Of a stretch of 64,000 nucleotides of DNA, positions 1 through 8,075 are shown piece after piece. The position numbers were made by a program, and so were the translations under genes. The notes under the pieces are model-generated. The model did no database searches. It was not told the DNA's origin and was given only the letters and a program-made list of their open reading frames with translations. The DNA is from Streptomyces albogriseolus. GTDB taxonomy: Bacteria; Actinomycetota; Actinomycetes; Streptomycetales; Streptomycetaceae. The stretch lies in assembly GCA_014650475.1 (NCBI GenBank), contig BMVA01000008.1, positions 124,001 through 188,000 on the forward strand. The letters run 5' to 3'. Position 1 is the stretch's first letter; each line of letters begins with the position of its first letter.

Positions 1-1144
1 CGGCGCACAGCAGGAGCGCGCTGAGGCTCTCCACGAGCGTGTCGAGCAGTTCGCCCGGGGTGCAGTCGAGGGGGAAGGCACGCCACCGCTTGAGCGCGTC
101 CCCGGCGAGCACGGCCCCGGCCTGCAGCCGCCCCCGCACCCGTGAGTGCTCACTGTCGTACGCGGTCTCCACGGCGGAGGTGAGGCGCAGCGTGGCGGCG
201 TACTGGGCCGCGGCGGCGCCGGCCAGCTCGGGCAGCCGGGAGTTGAGCGAGTCGAGGACGCCGTACGCGGTGCGGGCCATGACGTGCTGGCGGGCGGCCG
301 GGTCGAGCGTCTGGTGGACGAGCCAGGTGCGCAGGGCGGCGACGGCGGTGCCGGGCAGCAGCCCGCCGCCCCAGGCGGACTCGGGCAGCTCGGGCACGGT
401 GAACCGGGGTACGTCGCCGAGCCCGGCCTTGGTGAGGAGGGCGCCGTACTGCCGTGACACCTCGGAGACCACCTGGTGCGGCACCCGGTCCAGCACCGTG
501 ACCAGGCTGACGTCGTACTCCTTGGCGGTGCGCAGCATGTGCCAGGGGACGGCGTCGGCGTAGCGGGCGGCGGTGGTGACCATGATCCAGATGTCGGCGG
601 CGTTGATGAGCTCGGCGGCGAGGATCCGGTTGTCGGAGACCAGGGAGTCGATGTCGGGCGCGTCGAGGAGGGCGAGGCCGGGCGGCAGGGTGTCGGCGGT
701 CTCGACGCGCAGGACGCGCGCGGGGTCCTCGCCGGGCAGCAGCAGGTCGTCGGCCGGGTCCTGGTGGTGGGGCACCCAGACGCGGGTGAGGTCGGGCAGC
801 ACCCGCATTCCGCTGAACCAGTGGTGATCCTCCGGATGGCAGACGAGCACCGGCGTCCGTGTCGTCGGCCGCAGCACCCCCGCCTCGCTGACACGCCGGC
901 CCACGAGCGAGTTCACCAGCGTGGACTTGCCGGCTCCGGTGGAACCTCCGATGACTGCCAGCAGGGGCGCCCCGGGGTCTCTCAGCCGCGGCACCAGGTA
1001 GTCGTCCAGCTGGGCGAGCAGTTCGTCGCGGTTGGCACGCGCGCGGGCGGCCCCGGCGAGGGGCAGCGGGAAGCGTGCGGCGGCGACACGGTCGCGCAGG
1101 GCGGAGAGTGCGTCGAGCAGCTGAGGCCGTACGTCCAAGGTCAC
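1..1144 (-). CDS. Dynamin-like / YfjP-type GTPase, N-terminal part
   Basis: The gene reads toward the window start and is cut off there, so about 381 residues are visible. The protein begins [10 protein letters not shown] and carries a P-loop [10 protein letters not shown] at about residues 67-76, followed by a short switch-like stretch LLDAPDID near residue 160. There is no signal peptide. This matches the actinobacterial dynamin-like GTPases that probably act at the cytoplasmic face of the membrane; a related GTPase gene often follows. Two consecutive GTG codons (1147 and 1144) could start it; I chose the inner one because the family usually begins MVTLDVRP. No clear ribosome binding site separates them. 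The fold assignment is firm, but the cellular role (division, membrane remodelling) is inference. Confidence 0.85.
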   Translation of the reverse strand, partial: MTLDVRPQLLDALSALRDRVAAARFPLPLAGAARARANRDELLAQLDDYLVPRLRDPGAPLLAVIGGSTGAGKSTLVNSLVGRRVSEAGVLRPTTRTPVLVCHPEDHHWFSGMRVLPDLTRVWVPHHQDPADDLLLPGEDPARVLRVETADTLPPGLALLDAPDIDSLVSDNRILAAELINAADIWIMVTTAARYADAVPWHMLRTAKEYDVSLVTVLDRVPHQVVSEVSRQYGALLTKAGLGDVPRFTVPELPESAWGGGLLPGTAVAALRTWLVHQTLDPAARQHVMARTAYGVLDSLNSRLPELAGAAAAQYAATLRLTSAVETAYDSEHSRVRGRLQAGAVLAGDALKRWRAFPLDCTPGELLDTLVESLSALLLCA

Positions 1145-1468
1145 CACATGCGAAGAATGCCCAATTTTAGGGGAATTCCGAAGCATATGAGCTTGCCTGC
1201 GTGCCGACAGGACACAAGCGGACGGAAGGGGCGACCGAGACACGGGCACGGCCGGGGCATAACGAGTGCACAACACCCGATGCCCCAGGGGCCAAAAACG
1301 GTGCACGATTCGTACCTGCCTGCGATTATCAGGACCGCTTCACCGAACCTCCACATCGAGCCACGGAGGCGAGGCAACAGGGACAAGGATGCGGGAGCCC
1401 TATCCTTGTCTCCGGCAACGTCAAGGACAGGCCCCACCAGGGCACCATGACGACAGGCCACCACACCG
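1145..1468. other. Gene-free gap upstream of the dynamin-like gene and the tRNA
   Basis: No credible gene is seen. The first 60 bases are AT-richer than the surroundings and probably hold the promoter of the leftward GTPase gene. The remainder must hold the tRNA promoter. Confidence 0.5.
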
Positions 1469-1544
1469 GCCCCCGTAGCTCAGTGGATAGAGCAGGCGCC
1501 TTCTAAGCGCTTGGCCGCAGGTTCGAGTCCTGCCGGGGGCGCCA
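1469..1544 (+). tRNA. tRNA-Arg (anticodon TCT)
   Basis: All cloverleaf parts are present. The acceptor stem GCCCCCG (1469-1475) pairs with CGGGGGC (1534-1540). A D arm and a five-pair anticodon stem follow, with loop CTTCTAA giving anticodon TCT. The T arm is GCAGG-TTCGAGT-CCTGC. The discriminator base and CCA tail are encoded (1541-1544). It reads AGA, a rare codon in Streptomyces. No second copy of its 3' end occurs in the window, so there is no sign that an element has used it as an attachment site. Confidence 0.97.
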
Positions 1545-2109
1545 CTCTCCCCTCCGCGCCCAGACCGGCAGCCGACTGGACGGAGGGCCGGGCCGTTCGG
1601 CGCGGAGTGTAACGGCGGTCTTCCCTCGCACCGCCCGACGCAACACCCACTCAGGCCCCCGCAGCCTCGGGCCGACTCCGCCCCGCAGGCCCTGGCCAGG
1701 GAACTTTTCCTCTGCGCGTGACGTGGCACGGCGAGGGACCCGACCGCACGATTACTCCATTCGAGTGATCCTCATGAACGGTCGCTTGTCACTCGACTGG
1801 AGGTATGGGTCACTGAGAGTACGAACCGGCGGGCTGCCCATCCCTGCACCGGGGAACGTTCAGACAGGCAGCGATCTGCCGGTTTTCTCTTGCCCAGGAG
1901 AGCTCCGGCCGGTCCCCGTGCGGCCGAAGCAGGGCACGAAGAAGTGCGCTGGTTCGCCTCACCGGAAGCAGAGCAGAGCACGACGGCCGGGGGCGAAGGG
2001 CGACCTTCGCTCTTCTCGGCGGCGATGCCGCTCTGACGACGCACCGTCCTGTCACGGATTCCCCATCGGTTCCTCGCACTGTCCCGACGCAACGGCGAGG
2101 AGTCTCCTC
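1545..2109. other. Gap between tRNA-Arg and the first IPT/TIG gene
   Basis: No gene is supported. The next reading frame is open upstream to about 1723, but that stretch has no ribosome binding site and reads as Arg/Pro-rich low-complexity sequence. An 8-bp inverted repeat, TCGAGTGA at 1761-1768 and TCACTCGA at 1789-1796, lies in the AT-richer part and is the best candidate regulatory element here. Confidence 0.4.
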
Positions 2110-2856
2110 ATGCCCATTTCTCCGAATCAGGGTTCCACCGGTGGCGGCACGTTGGTGACCATCACCGGCACCAACCTGGCCAACACCAGCGCGGTGACCT
2201 TCGGCAACAAGCCGGCCACGAACATCACCCAGGTCTCGCCCACGGAGGTCACCGCGGTCTCGCCCTCCGGAACGGGGTCGGTCGGAGTCACCGTGACCAC
2301 CCCGGGGGGGACCAGCAACCCGGTCCCGTTCTTCTACGTCGGAGCCCCGTTCAAGTCGTCCCTGGGCACCACCTCCGGACCGCTGGCCGGAGGGAACACC
2401 ATCACCGTCAACGGCACGGGTCTGTCCACCGCCACCAGTGTGAGCTTCGGCGGCGTGACCGCCACCCCGACGGTGAACTCCGACAGTTCGGTCAGTGTCG
2501 TCGTGCCCGCGGGTGCCGCGGCGGGGCCCGTCCCAGTCAGCGTCACGACGGCCGGCGGCACCAACAACGGACTGTCCTACACCTACGTCGAGGCCCCGAC
2601 GGTCACGGCGCTCAGCCCCACCTCGGGTCCGGCCTCCGGCGGGACGGCCGTGACGGTCACCGGCACCAACCTCGACACGACCGACTCGGTCACCTTCGGC
2701 GGCACCCCCGCACCCTTCGCGGTGATCAACGCGAGCACGCTGTCGGCCGTCACCCCGCCCGGTACCGCGGGTGCGGTTGACGTCGTGGTCACCAACCCAG
2801 CCGGATCCGACACCGTCACCGCCGGTTACACCTACGTCGCCGGCCCCGGTATCTGA
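2110..2856 (+). CDS. IPT/TIG-repeat protein (three modules)
   Basis: The product is 248 residues, made almost entirely of three immunoglobulin-like IPT/TIG modules (about residues 3-78, 80-160 and 163-245). Each shows the family pattern of G-P/S-x-x-GGT followed by V-T-G-x-x-L and a closing G-T-S-N-type strand. It starts MPISPNQ directly at the first module, with no signal peptide, membrane segment or catalytic domain. The ATG at 2110 has GAGGAG about 8 bases upstream. Module architecture suggests adhesion or carbohydrate contact, but an export route is not visible. It is followed by hairpins and by a paralogue, so the pair probably arose by duplication. Function is unknown. Confidence 0.85.
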   Translation: MPISPNQGSTGGGTLVTITGTNLANTSAVTFGNKPATNITQVSPTEVTAVSPSGTGSVGVTVTTPGGTSNPVPFFYVGAPFKSSLGTTSGPLAGGNTITVNGTGLSTATSVSFGGVTATPTVNSDSSVSVVVPAGAAAGPVPVSVTTAGGTNNGLSYTYVEAPTVTALSPTSGPASGGTAVTVTGTNLDTTDSVTFGGTPAPFAVINASTLSAVTPPGTAGAVDVVVTNPAGSDTVTAGYTYVAGPGI

Positions 2857-2862
2857 TCCAAC

Positions 2863-2926
2863 GGGCGATCGCCTCGGCGCGCAGAGGCGATCGCCCCGCC
2901 CGGACGAAGGGTCTCTCCCGTCCGGG
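2863..2926 (+). terminator. Two consecutive hairpins between the IPT/TIG genes
   Basis: The first hairpin has a perfect 13-bp stem (GGGCGATCGCCTC at 2863-2875 with its complement at 2884-2896) and an 8-nt loop. The second has an 8-bp stem (CCCGGACG at 2899-2906 with CGTCCGGG at 2919-2926). There is no U tract, as is usual in Streptomyces. They could end or attenuate transcription into the next gene. Confidence 0.6.
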
Positions 2927-2971
2927 CCGAATCGATTCATCACACCCCGCGGTTGGTGAAGGAGTTCTGCC

Positions 2972-4003
2972 ATGCCTCCCCCTGTGGTCTCTGCGGTCAG
3001 TCCCAATCAAGGTTCGACATCGGGCGGCACCGTCGTCACGGTGACCGGTGTCGGCTTCACCGGGGCGTTCCTCGTCCGGTTCGGCACAAAGCCCGCCGCC
3101 TCGTTCACCGTCAACAGCGACACCCAGATCACCGCCGTCACCCCTTCCGGCACCGGAACAGTGAACGTCATCGTCACGAGCGACCAGGGCAGCAGCACCC
3201 AGCAGGTCCCGTTCACGTACGTATCCGCCTCGCAGCCCACCGTGACGAGCGTGTCGCCGAGTCAGGGGCCGACGGTCGGCGGCACCGCGGTGACGCTGAC
3301 CGGGACGAACTTCACCGGCGCGACGGCCGTACGGTTCGACGGCGTGAACGCGCCCTCCTTCACCGTCAACTCCGCCACCCAGATCACCACCGTCACCCCC
3401 GCCCACCCGGCAGGGGCCGCGCCGGTCACCGTGACCACCCCCGGCGGCACCAGCAACCCAGCTGACCCCAACGCCTACTTCTTCTACGTCGCAACGCCCA
3501 CGGTGAGCACCGTCACCCCTGGTTCCGGCACCACCGCGGGGGGCACCGCGGTGACGCTGACCGGGACGAACTTCACCGGCGCGACGGCCGTACGGTTCGA
3601 CGGCGTGAACGCGCCCTCCTTCACCGTCAACTCCGCCACCCAGATCACCACCGTCACCCCCGCCCACCCGGCAGGGGCCGCGTCGGTCACCGTGACCACC
3701 CCCGGCGGCACCAGCAGCCCCAGTACCTTCATCTACCTGAGTCAGCCCACTCTGACCTCTCTCGCCCCCGCGCAGGGACCGGCCGGCAGCGGAACCGTCG
3801 TGACGCTGAGCGGCACCAATCTGACCACTGCCACTGCCGTCCGGTTCGGCACCACCCTGGCCCAGTTCGTCGTCGTGTCCCCGACCCGGATCGAGGCCGT
3901 TAGTCCGCCGGGCACCGCCGGGTCGGTCACGGTCACCGTCACCACCCCGGCCGGCACCAGCAACGGCCTGCCGTACAACCGGGTTGCGGCGCCCGGCATC
4001 TGA
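2972..4003 (+). CDS. IPT/TIG-repeat protein (four modules)
   Basis: The product has 343 residues in four IPT/TIG modules (about 3-85, 90-170, 176-255 and 259-340) and nothing else: no signal peptide, no membrane anchor. The ATG at 2972 has GGAG about 9 bases upstream. Modules two and three are nearly identical at DNA level (one mismatch in 175 bp), so they come from a very recent internal duplication or gene conversion. The N-terminus resembles that of the preceding three-module protein. A structural or binding role is likely from the fold, but the partner is unknown. A strong hairpin follows at 4134-4163. Confidence 0.85.
   Translation: MPPPVVSAVSPNQGSTSGGTVVTVTGVGFTGAFLVRFGTKPAASFTVNSDTQITAVTPSGTGTVNVIVTSDQGSSTQQVPFTYVSASQPTVTSVSPSQGPTVGGTAVTLTGTNFTGATAVRFDGVNAPSFTVNSATQITTVTPAHPAGAAPVTVTTPGGTSNPADPNAYFFYVATPTVSTVTPGSGTTAGGTAVTLTGTNFTGATAVRFDGVNAPSFTVNSATQITTVTPAHPAGAASVTVTTPGGTSSPSTFIYLSQPTLTSLAPAQGPAGSGTVVTLSGTNLTTATAVRFGTTLAQFVVVSPTRIEAVSPPGTAGSVTVTVTTPAGTSNGLPYNRVAAPGI
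3281..3716 (+). repeat. 175-bp intragenic tandem duplication
   Basis: Bases 3281-3455 recur at 3542-3716 with an offset of 261 bp (87 codons) and one difference, C at 3422 against T at 3683. The offset equals one IPT/TIG module, so the reading frame is kept. The repeat covers the core of modules two and three. Confidence 0.95.
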
Positions 4004-4133
4004 CCCGGCGAGATACGCCTGCACACCCGGTGCACGGCCCCAGGGGACGGTCGTCGATCCTCTCTCCTGGGGCTGAGGCGTGCGTGCCACCCGCATACGC
4101 CCGGAGCCGACGGCCAGGGGCCCGTACAGCCGA

Positions 4134-4163
4134 ATCAGCCGGTGCCTTGCGGCACCGGCTGAT
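4134..4163 (+). terminator. Strong hairpin after the IPT/TIG genes
   Basis: A perfect 13-bp stem (ATCAGCCGGTGCC with its complement) closes on a 4-nt loop. It lies between the rightward IPT/TIG gene and the leftward melC2 and may serve both. The rest of the gap 4004-4502 shows nothing else that I can support. Confidence 0.75.
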
Positions 4164-4502
4164 CGGATCCAGTTCCTCCGCCGGGGGGCCCATCGCGACA
4201 GCTGACACTCGCACGCTGTCCCGAAGGAAGCACGCGAGCGGCAGACCGCCGCCTCCCCCGGAGAGGATGGGCGGCCCACCGGCTGGATGTCTTCAGTTAA
4301 CCGACCTGGCGCAGGCGCCCACAAGGAGTCCAGGGGTGCGTCACACGAACAGCCGAGCGCCCTCGGATATGACTCCAACCCCTGTACCACCTGCCGCATT
4401 TCACGCACCCGCACCCACGGCGAGGCGGACGGAGGCGCCGAGGGCGAGGCGGGACCACTGCACGCACGGGTGCCCTCCGCGGTACGGCAGACGGTATCTC
4501 CG

Positions 4503-5369
4503 TCAGGCGTACCGGTAGATCCGGCTGTGATCTTCCAGGTCCTGCGGTGTCACGTCCCACGGCGGCAGTTTCTGCCGCCGCGCGACAACCCGCCCGCGCT
4601 GGGCGTCGCCCCGGGCGGGCGGCTTGGACGGGAGATACCGCGCACCTTTGTGCCGTCGCTGCCAACGGGACCAGAGCAGGTCGACGTAGGCGTGATGCAG
4701 CCAGAAGACGGGGTCGTTGACCGAGGCGCCGCCGACCATGTGGCCTCCGACCCAGCGGTGGACCCTGTTGTGAGTGCGCCACGAGTCCGGCGGACGCCCG
4801 GGCCCCCACCCCTCGATCTTGTTACGGAATCCCTTCCTCGAAGTCGAGTTCCAGGGTGCTGTGTCGTAGACCGGGTCGGCGAGTGCTGCCTCGACGTCCT
4901 TGGACGTCGGCAGAGCGATGGGGTCCCTGGGCCGGCTCAGATCACGCATGAGGTACTCGGTGTCGGTCACACCTTCCCTGATGGTCCACGCACCGTTACG
5001 GAAGGCGAAGGGCCCCGTCATGACCTGCCGGTCGGAGCGTCGCCCCGTTCCTCCCAACAGGTCCTCGGTCCACGGTACGGCCGTCGGCGACCGGTCACGC
5101 GTCCAGTCCCAGTAAGGGAGGGTCACCGCATCGTCCGCACGCCGCAGCGCGTTTTCCAGGTCCAGGAGGAATCTGCGGTGCCAGGGCAGGAAGGAAGGCG
5201 ACATATGGGCCGCGCGCAGGCCCGTCTCCCCGTCAGGTGCGTAGTACTGCATGTGCATGCGCACCAACTCGTCGTACTCACCTCGGCGTTTGACTTCGAG
5301 CACCGCGTTGACGAACCGGCGCCTCTCGGACCGGGTCAGCGTGCTGACATCTTTACGTGTGTAGACCAT
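4503..5369 (-). CDS. melC2: Tyrosinase MelC2
   Basis: This type-3 copper enzyme oxidises tyrosine and o-diphenols to quinones for melanin. The 288-residue protein has the two copper sites: CuA His39, His55 and His64 (in AAHMSPSFLPWH), and CuB His200 and His204 (HNRVH) with His226 (FWLHHA). It has no signal peptide, as expected for MelC2, which leaves the cell bound to MelC1. The ATG at 5369 (MVYTRKDVS) sits 8 bases after AGGAGG; an upstream in-frame extension has no such site. The start overlaps the melC1 stop by 17 bp, so translation is probably coupled. It resembles what I recall of SCO2700 rather than the classical secreted-melanin melC2. Confidence 0.95.
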   Translation of the reverse strand: MVYTRKDVSTLTRSERRRFVNAVLEVKRRGEYDELVRMHMQYYAPDGETGLRAAHMSPSFLPWHRRFLLDLENALRRADDAVTLPYWDWTRDRSPTAVPWTEDLLGGTGRRSDRQVMTGPFAFRNGAWTIREGVTDTEYLMRDLSRPRDPIALPTSKDVEAALADPVYDTAPWNSTSRKGFRNKIEGWGPGRPPDSWRTHNRVHRWVGGHMVGGASVNDPVFWLHHAYVDLLWSRWQRRHKGARYLPSKPPARGDAQRGRVVARRQKLPPWDVTPQDLEDHSRIYRYA

Positions 5370-5916
5370 GGGAGCGGTCCTCCTGCGATTCCGTACTTCT
5401 GCTCGCCCCATGACTGTCGCCCGTGAACCCGTCACCGTTTCCCGGCGCGCCCAGTTTCGTGGTGGGACCCAACTCATCGACGGCTGCTCGCGCCGCCGCA
5501 AGCGGCGTCGGATACGACTGGTAGTGGTCGATCATGGTCATCCAACTGCCGTCTGCCCGCCGCATCAGATGCAGCGGGTCTCCGTCCACCGTGACGTGCC
5601 ACGACAGGGAAGCGGTCGTGGAGCCGGCGGCGTTGAGGCTCCTGCTGCCGACGATGCGCCGGCCTCGGTACGTCTCACCGAACCACTCCACTTCCGGTTC
5701 GAGGCCGGCCGGCACCGCCTTCGACAGGAGCGGGACGAGCGCCGCCCCCGTCCCCGACGCGAGCAGCGTTGCCAGCAGCCACCTTCTGTTCCGTGGCCTC
5801 GCCCGGTTCACGGCGGATGCAAGCCGGCCGCCTGTGGTCGGTGTCGCACATGCAAGCGGGGCCGCCGTCTCAGCGGCCGCACCGACGGAACCGCCGGAGG
5901 AGGGCGTCGATTTCAT
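5353..5916 (-). CDS. melC1: Tyrosinase co-factor / copper chaperone MelC1
   Basis: MelC1 loads copper into apo-MelC2 and carries it out through the Tat route. The 187-residue product has the MelC1 core toward its C-terminus: YRGRRIVG, TVDGDPLHLMRRADGSW, then DHYQSYPTP and AARAAVDEL. The core's His and Met residues are candidate copper ligands. The N-terminus is longer than in typical MelC1. A Tat-like NRRWLLA motif begins near residue 43, with a hydrophobic stretch at about 46-62 behind 40 low-complexity residues. An internal GTG near codon 36 could be an alternative start but lacks a ribosome binding site. It lies upstream of melC2 and overlaps it. Confidence 0.9.
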   Translation of the reverse strand: MKSTPSSGGSVGAAAETAAPLACATPTTGGRLASAVNRARPRNRRWLLATLLASGTGAALVPLLSKAVPAGLEPEVEWFGETYRGRRIVGSRSLNAAGSTTASLSWHVTVDGDPLHLMRRADGSWMTMIDHYQSYPTPLAAARAAVDELGPTTKLGAPGNGDGFTGDSHGASRSTESQEDRSHGLHT

Positions 5917-5954
5917 GCCGGGTGCCACCAATCTGCTGAAGGCCGCGGGCGGTC

Positions 5955-6239
5955 TCAGGCGACGGACAGGCCGCCGAGCAGCGAACCGTCCGTCCTCTGC
6001 ACGACGGGAGGTCCGGACTGCTGCGCCACCTTGGCCAGAGCACCCTTGTCCCCTGCGGCGACCACGTACGGAGACCGCTCGTGGGGACCCGCCTGAACAG
6101 GCCCGTCGGCGATCTGCTTCGCCGCTCCGGCGAGGCCGTCGGCAGGGCTCTTCGTACCCTCGTGAGCCACGGCAGGCGTGGCAGCGCAAGCCACGGCCAC
6201 GGCGCCGGCAAGGACGACGGCGGCATTCAGGGACTTCAT
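5955..6239 (-). CDS. Small secreted protein upstream of melC1
   Basis: The 94-residue product begins MKSLNAAVVLAGAVAVACAATPAVAHE, a clear Sec signal peptide cut near residue 26. The mature part is polar, without cysteines, and ends GSLLGGLSV. AAAGGA precedes the ATG. It lies 38 bp upstream of melC1 on the same strand and may share its transcript. Its ending recalls the LLGGLPV ending of the next secreted protein upstream, so the two are probably distant paralogues. I do not recognise a named family or function. Confidence 0.75.
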   Translation of the reverse strand: MKSLNAAVVLAGAVAVACAATPAVAHEGTKSPADGLAGAAKQIADGPVQAGPHERSPYVVAAGDKGALAKVAQQSGPPVVQRTDGSLLGGLSVA

Positions 6240-6421
6240 GACGGTCCTTTCTTCGGTCGACAACCAATTCCAGGAGGAATTGGCACTCTGCCCAACGACC
6301 CACAGCGCGGCCGGTAACCCCGGCCCCCGGGAAATCCTTCGTATGCGATACCTTTCCCCGGGCCTCCGCCCGTCGCCGCGTCCGGAGAACTGCTGGGGCA
6401 CACCAGGCCCCTCAGCACTGA

Positions 6422-6452
6422 AGGCCGACTCCGCGCAGCGCGGAGTCGGCCT
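6422..6452 (-). terminator. Hairpin after the 6.5-kb secreted protein gene
   Basis: A 14-bp perfect stem (AGGCCGACTCCGCG with its complement) has a 3-nt loop. It lies 45 bp downstream of the leftward gene that ends at 6497 and separates it from the melC unit. Confidence 0.8.
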
Positions 6453-6496
6453 GGGGAGGGCGCCTGCCCACCGACGGCGATGGGCAGGCGGCACTC

Positions 6497-6775
6497 TCAG
6501 CGGTTGACGGGAAGCCCTCCCAGCAGAGCGCCGGAGCCGCTCAGTCCCTGCGCCGACTTCTGTACCGTCTTGCCCACCGTGCTCTTCTTCGTGAGGCCCA
6601 GCCTGTCGGCCTGCCGCTGCAGCGGGGCCTCGTCGCCCGTCTCGGCGACGGTGTCGGTGACGGTGTTCAGGCCGACGCGGGAAACGTCGTCGCCTCCGTG
6701 GGCGTACGCGGGCGCGGCAGCGCCGGCGACGATCACAGTCCCGGCAACGACAGCGGCGGTCTTCAGAGGGTTCAT
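6497..6775 (-). CDS. Small secreted protein
   Basis: The 92-residue product starts MNPLKTAAVVAGTVIVAGAAAPAYAHGG, a standard signal peptide. The mature protein is short and charged, and ends SGSGALLGGLPVNR. An earlier in-frame start at 6826 would add 17 residues before the signal peptide and is unlikely. AGGAAA lies about 5 bases before the chosen ATG. It shares a signal-peptide style and the C-terminal LLGGL motif with the 94-residue protein ending at 5955. A strong hairpin follows. The function is unknown; secretion is inferred from the leader. Confidence 0.75.
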   Translation of the reverse strand: MNPLKTAAVVAGTVIVAGAAAPAYAHGGDDVSRVGLNTVTDTVAETGDEAPLQRQADRLGLTKKSTVGKTVQKSAQGLSGSGALLGGLPVNR

Positions 6776-7000
6776 CGTTTTCCTTTCCTCGGCATGTGAA
6801 TGCCGGAGTAATGACACCGCATCCAACGATGCAGGACCTTTCCGGTGTCGGCCCGCTCGAAGATCGCCAAGTTCTCATATGAGATCTCGGCCATAAATAG
6901 GACCTTCCGTGGGTTTGCCGGGGGAGGAATACGCGAAGAGGCGTGAGGAACTCCCGGCGGCAGGCCCTCGCACCTCTGGGCCTGCCGTCGAAGAGGGGAC

Positions 7001-7696
7001 TCAACCCATCTGTCCGGTCCGCATGACGGGCCCCAGAGCAACCCCCTGAGCGCCGTCCCGCAGTTCGGCGGCCAGGAGCGCGGCGACATCGCCCAGCACA
7101 CCCTCGTCGGTCTGCTCCGCCGGGTCCTCCCCGCCGGAGACGCCCTCCTGCAGGAGGCTCGCAACCGTCTGACCCAACGCAGAGCTGACACCGCCGGCCG
7201 ACAGGACCGCCTCGACATCGCCGGCGCCCGGGGCGACCCCGAACGGCACGAACGGGGTGACGGGAGCGGGCAGGGTCACGGCCTCCGTCCCCGTGGTGAC
7301 TGTGGGAGCGGGCAGGGTCACGGCTTCCGGTGGCGCTACGGGCGGGGCAGCCGGCGGCGGGGAGACACCGACCCCGGACGCCTGTGACATCAGTCCCGCC
7401 AGAACGGCGTCGATGAGATCACCCAGACTCCCGCCGTCGCCCGCCTCCGCCAGACCGCCGCCCCCCGCGGACACCGCCTCGAGCAGCTCGACGACCGCCG
7501 CGAGATCGTCGCCGGTCTCATTCGGAGCCGTGACCCGCGCAAGGCGGACCTCCGCGTCGGACACCGACTCGCGAGCCGCCGCGTGAGCGCGATCCCAGCC
7601 TGTTTCGCTCGCCGTGGCAACGGGACCCGACACCACCACCAGGAAGGCTGCACAGGCCGCAACGGCCGCGGGTCGTCGTACGGGGACAGGACGCAC
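7001..7696 (-). CDS. Secreted Ala/Pro-rich protein
   Basis: The 231-residue product begins VRPVPVRRPAAVAACAAFLVVVSGPVATASE, a Sec signal peptide cleaved near residue 30. A charged helical stretch (about 35-90) is followed by a Pro/Val-rich linker. That linker holds two near-copies of EAVTLPAP(x)VT at about 130-155, then a Gly/Ala-rich tail. There are no cysteines, so it is unlikely to be a disulfide-stabilised enzyme. The GTG start has GGAAGGAG five bases upstream; earlier in-frame starts would put 70 residues before the leader. I do not recognise the family. Confidence 0.7.
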   Translation of the reverse strand: MRPVPVRRPAAVAACAAFLVVVSGPVATASETGWDRAHAAARESVSDAEVRLARVTAPNETGDDLAAVVELLEAVSAGGGGLAEAGDGGSLGDLIDAVLAGLMSQASGVGVSPPPAAPPVAPPEAVTLPAPTVTTGTEAVTLPAPVTPFVPFGVAPGAGDVEAVLSAGGVSSALGQTVASLLQEGVSGGEDPAEQTDEGVLGDVAALLAAELRDGAQGVALGPVMRTGQMG

Positions 7697-8075
7697 GGTA
7701 ACTCCTTCCGACACCAACGTGGATCTTGAGCTCACCCTGGAGCGGGCTCCACCGGCCCGCAACCGGACAGCTGCCGTTGGGCGCATACAGGAGAAGGCGG
7801 GTGGGAGGTGCGTCTCAAGGCATCCCTCGCCCGGACACGCCGCGCCTGGACATGCCGGGTCATGCGCGGAGCCTCTCCGGTGACCTCCATCCCGGACGCC
7901 AGCTCCGATCATCACAGTAATTGCACACTGTCAACACATCTGGGCGTTTAGCGTAAATTGCCCGATTCGCTACTAGTGTTACGTCTCTCCGGACGGGGCC
8001 TGGAGTACCCGTCCGCCGACGGGCCGCCCTTCCCCCAACGTCCTCTCCTCGCTGCCGAAAGGTCGACGCCGGCTC
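7697..8075. other. Divergent intergenic region
   Basis: No gene is seen. This region must hold divergent promoters for the leftward secreted protein and the rightward secreted protein at 8076. The stretch 7905-7982 is clearly AT-richer and is the likely promoter region for the rightward gene. Confidence 0.4.

Noticed and set aside
1469-1544. tRNA-Arg as the attachment site of an integrated element
   Set aside because: No second copy of the tRNA 3' end, no integrase and no excisionase-type cluster is present in the following 60 kb.
1723-2109. N-terminal extension of the first IPT/TIG protein
   Set aside because: The frame is open, but the extension is Arg-rich and unlike the modules, while ATG 2110 has a good ribosome binding site and begins exactly at a module.
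2816-4414. Long minus-strand frame opposite the IPT/TIG genes
   Set aside because: Its internal repeat merely reflects the DNA duplication on the other strand; composition is Arg/Gly-rich and there is no start signal.
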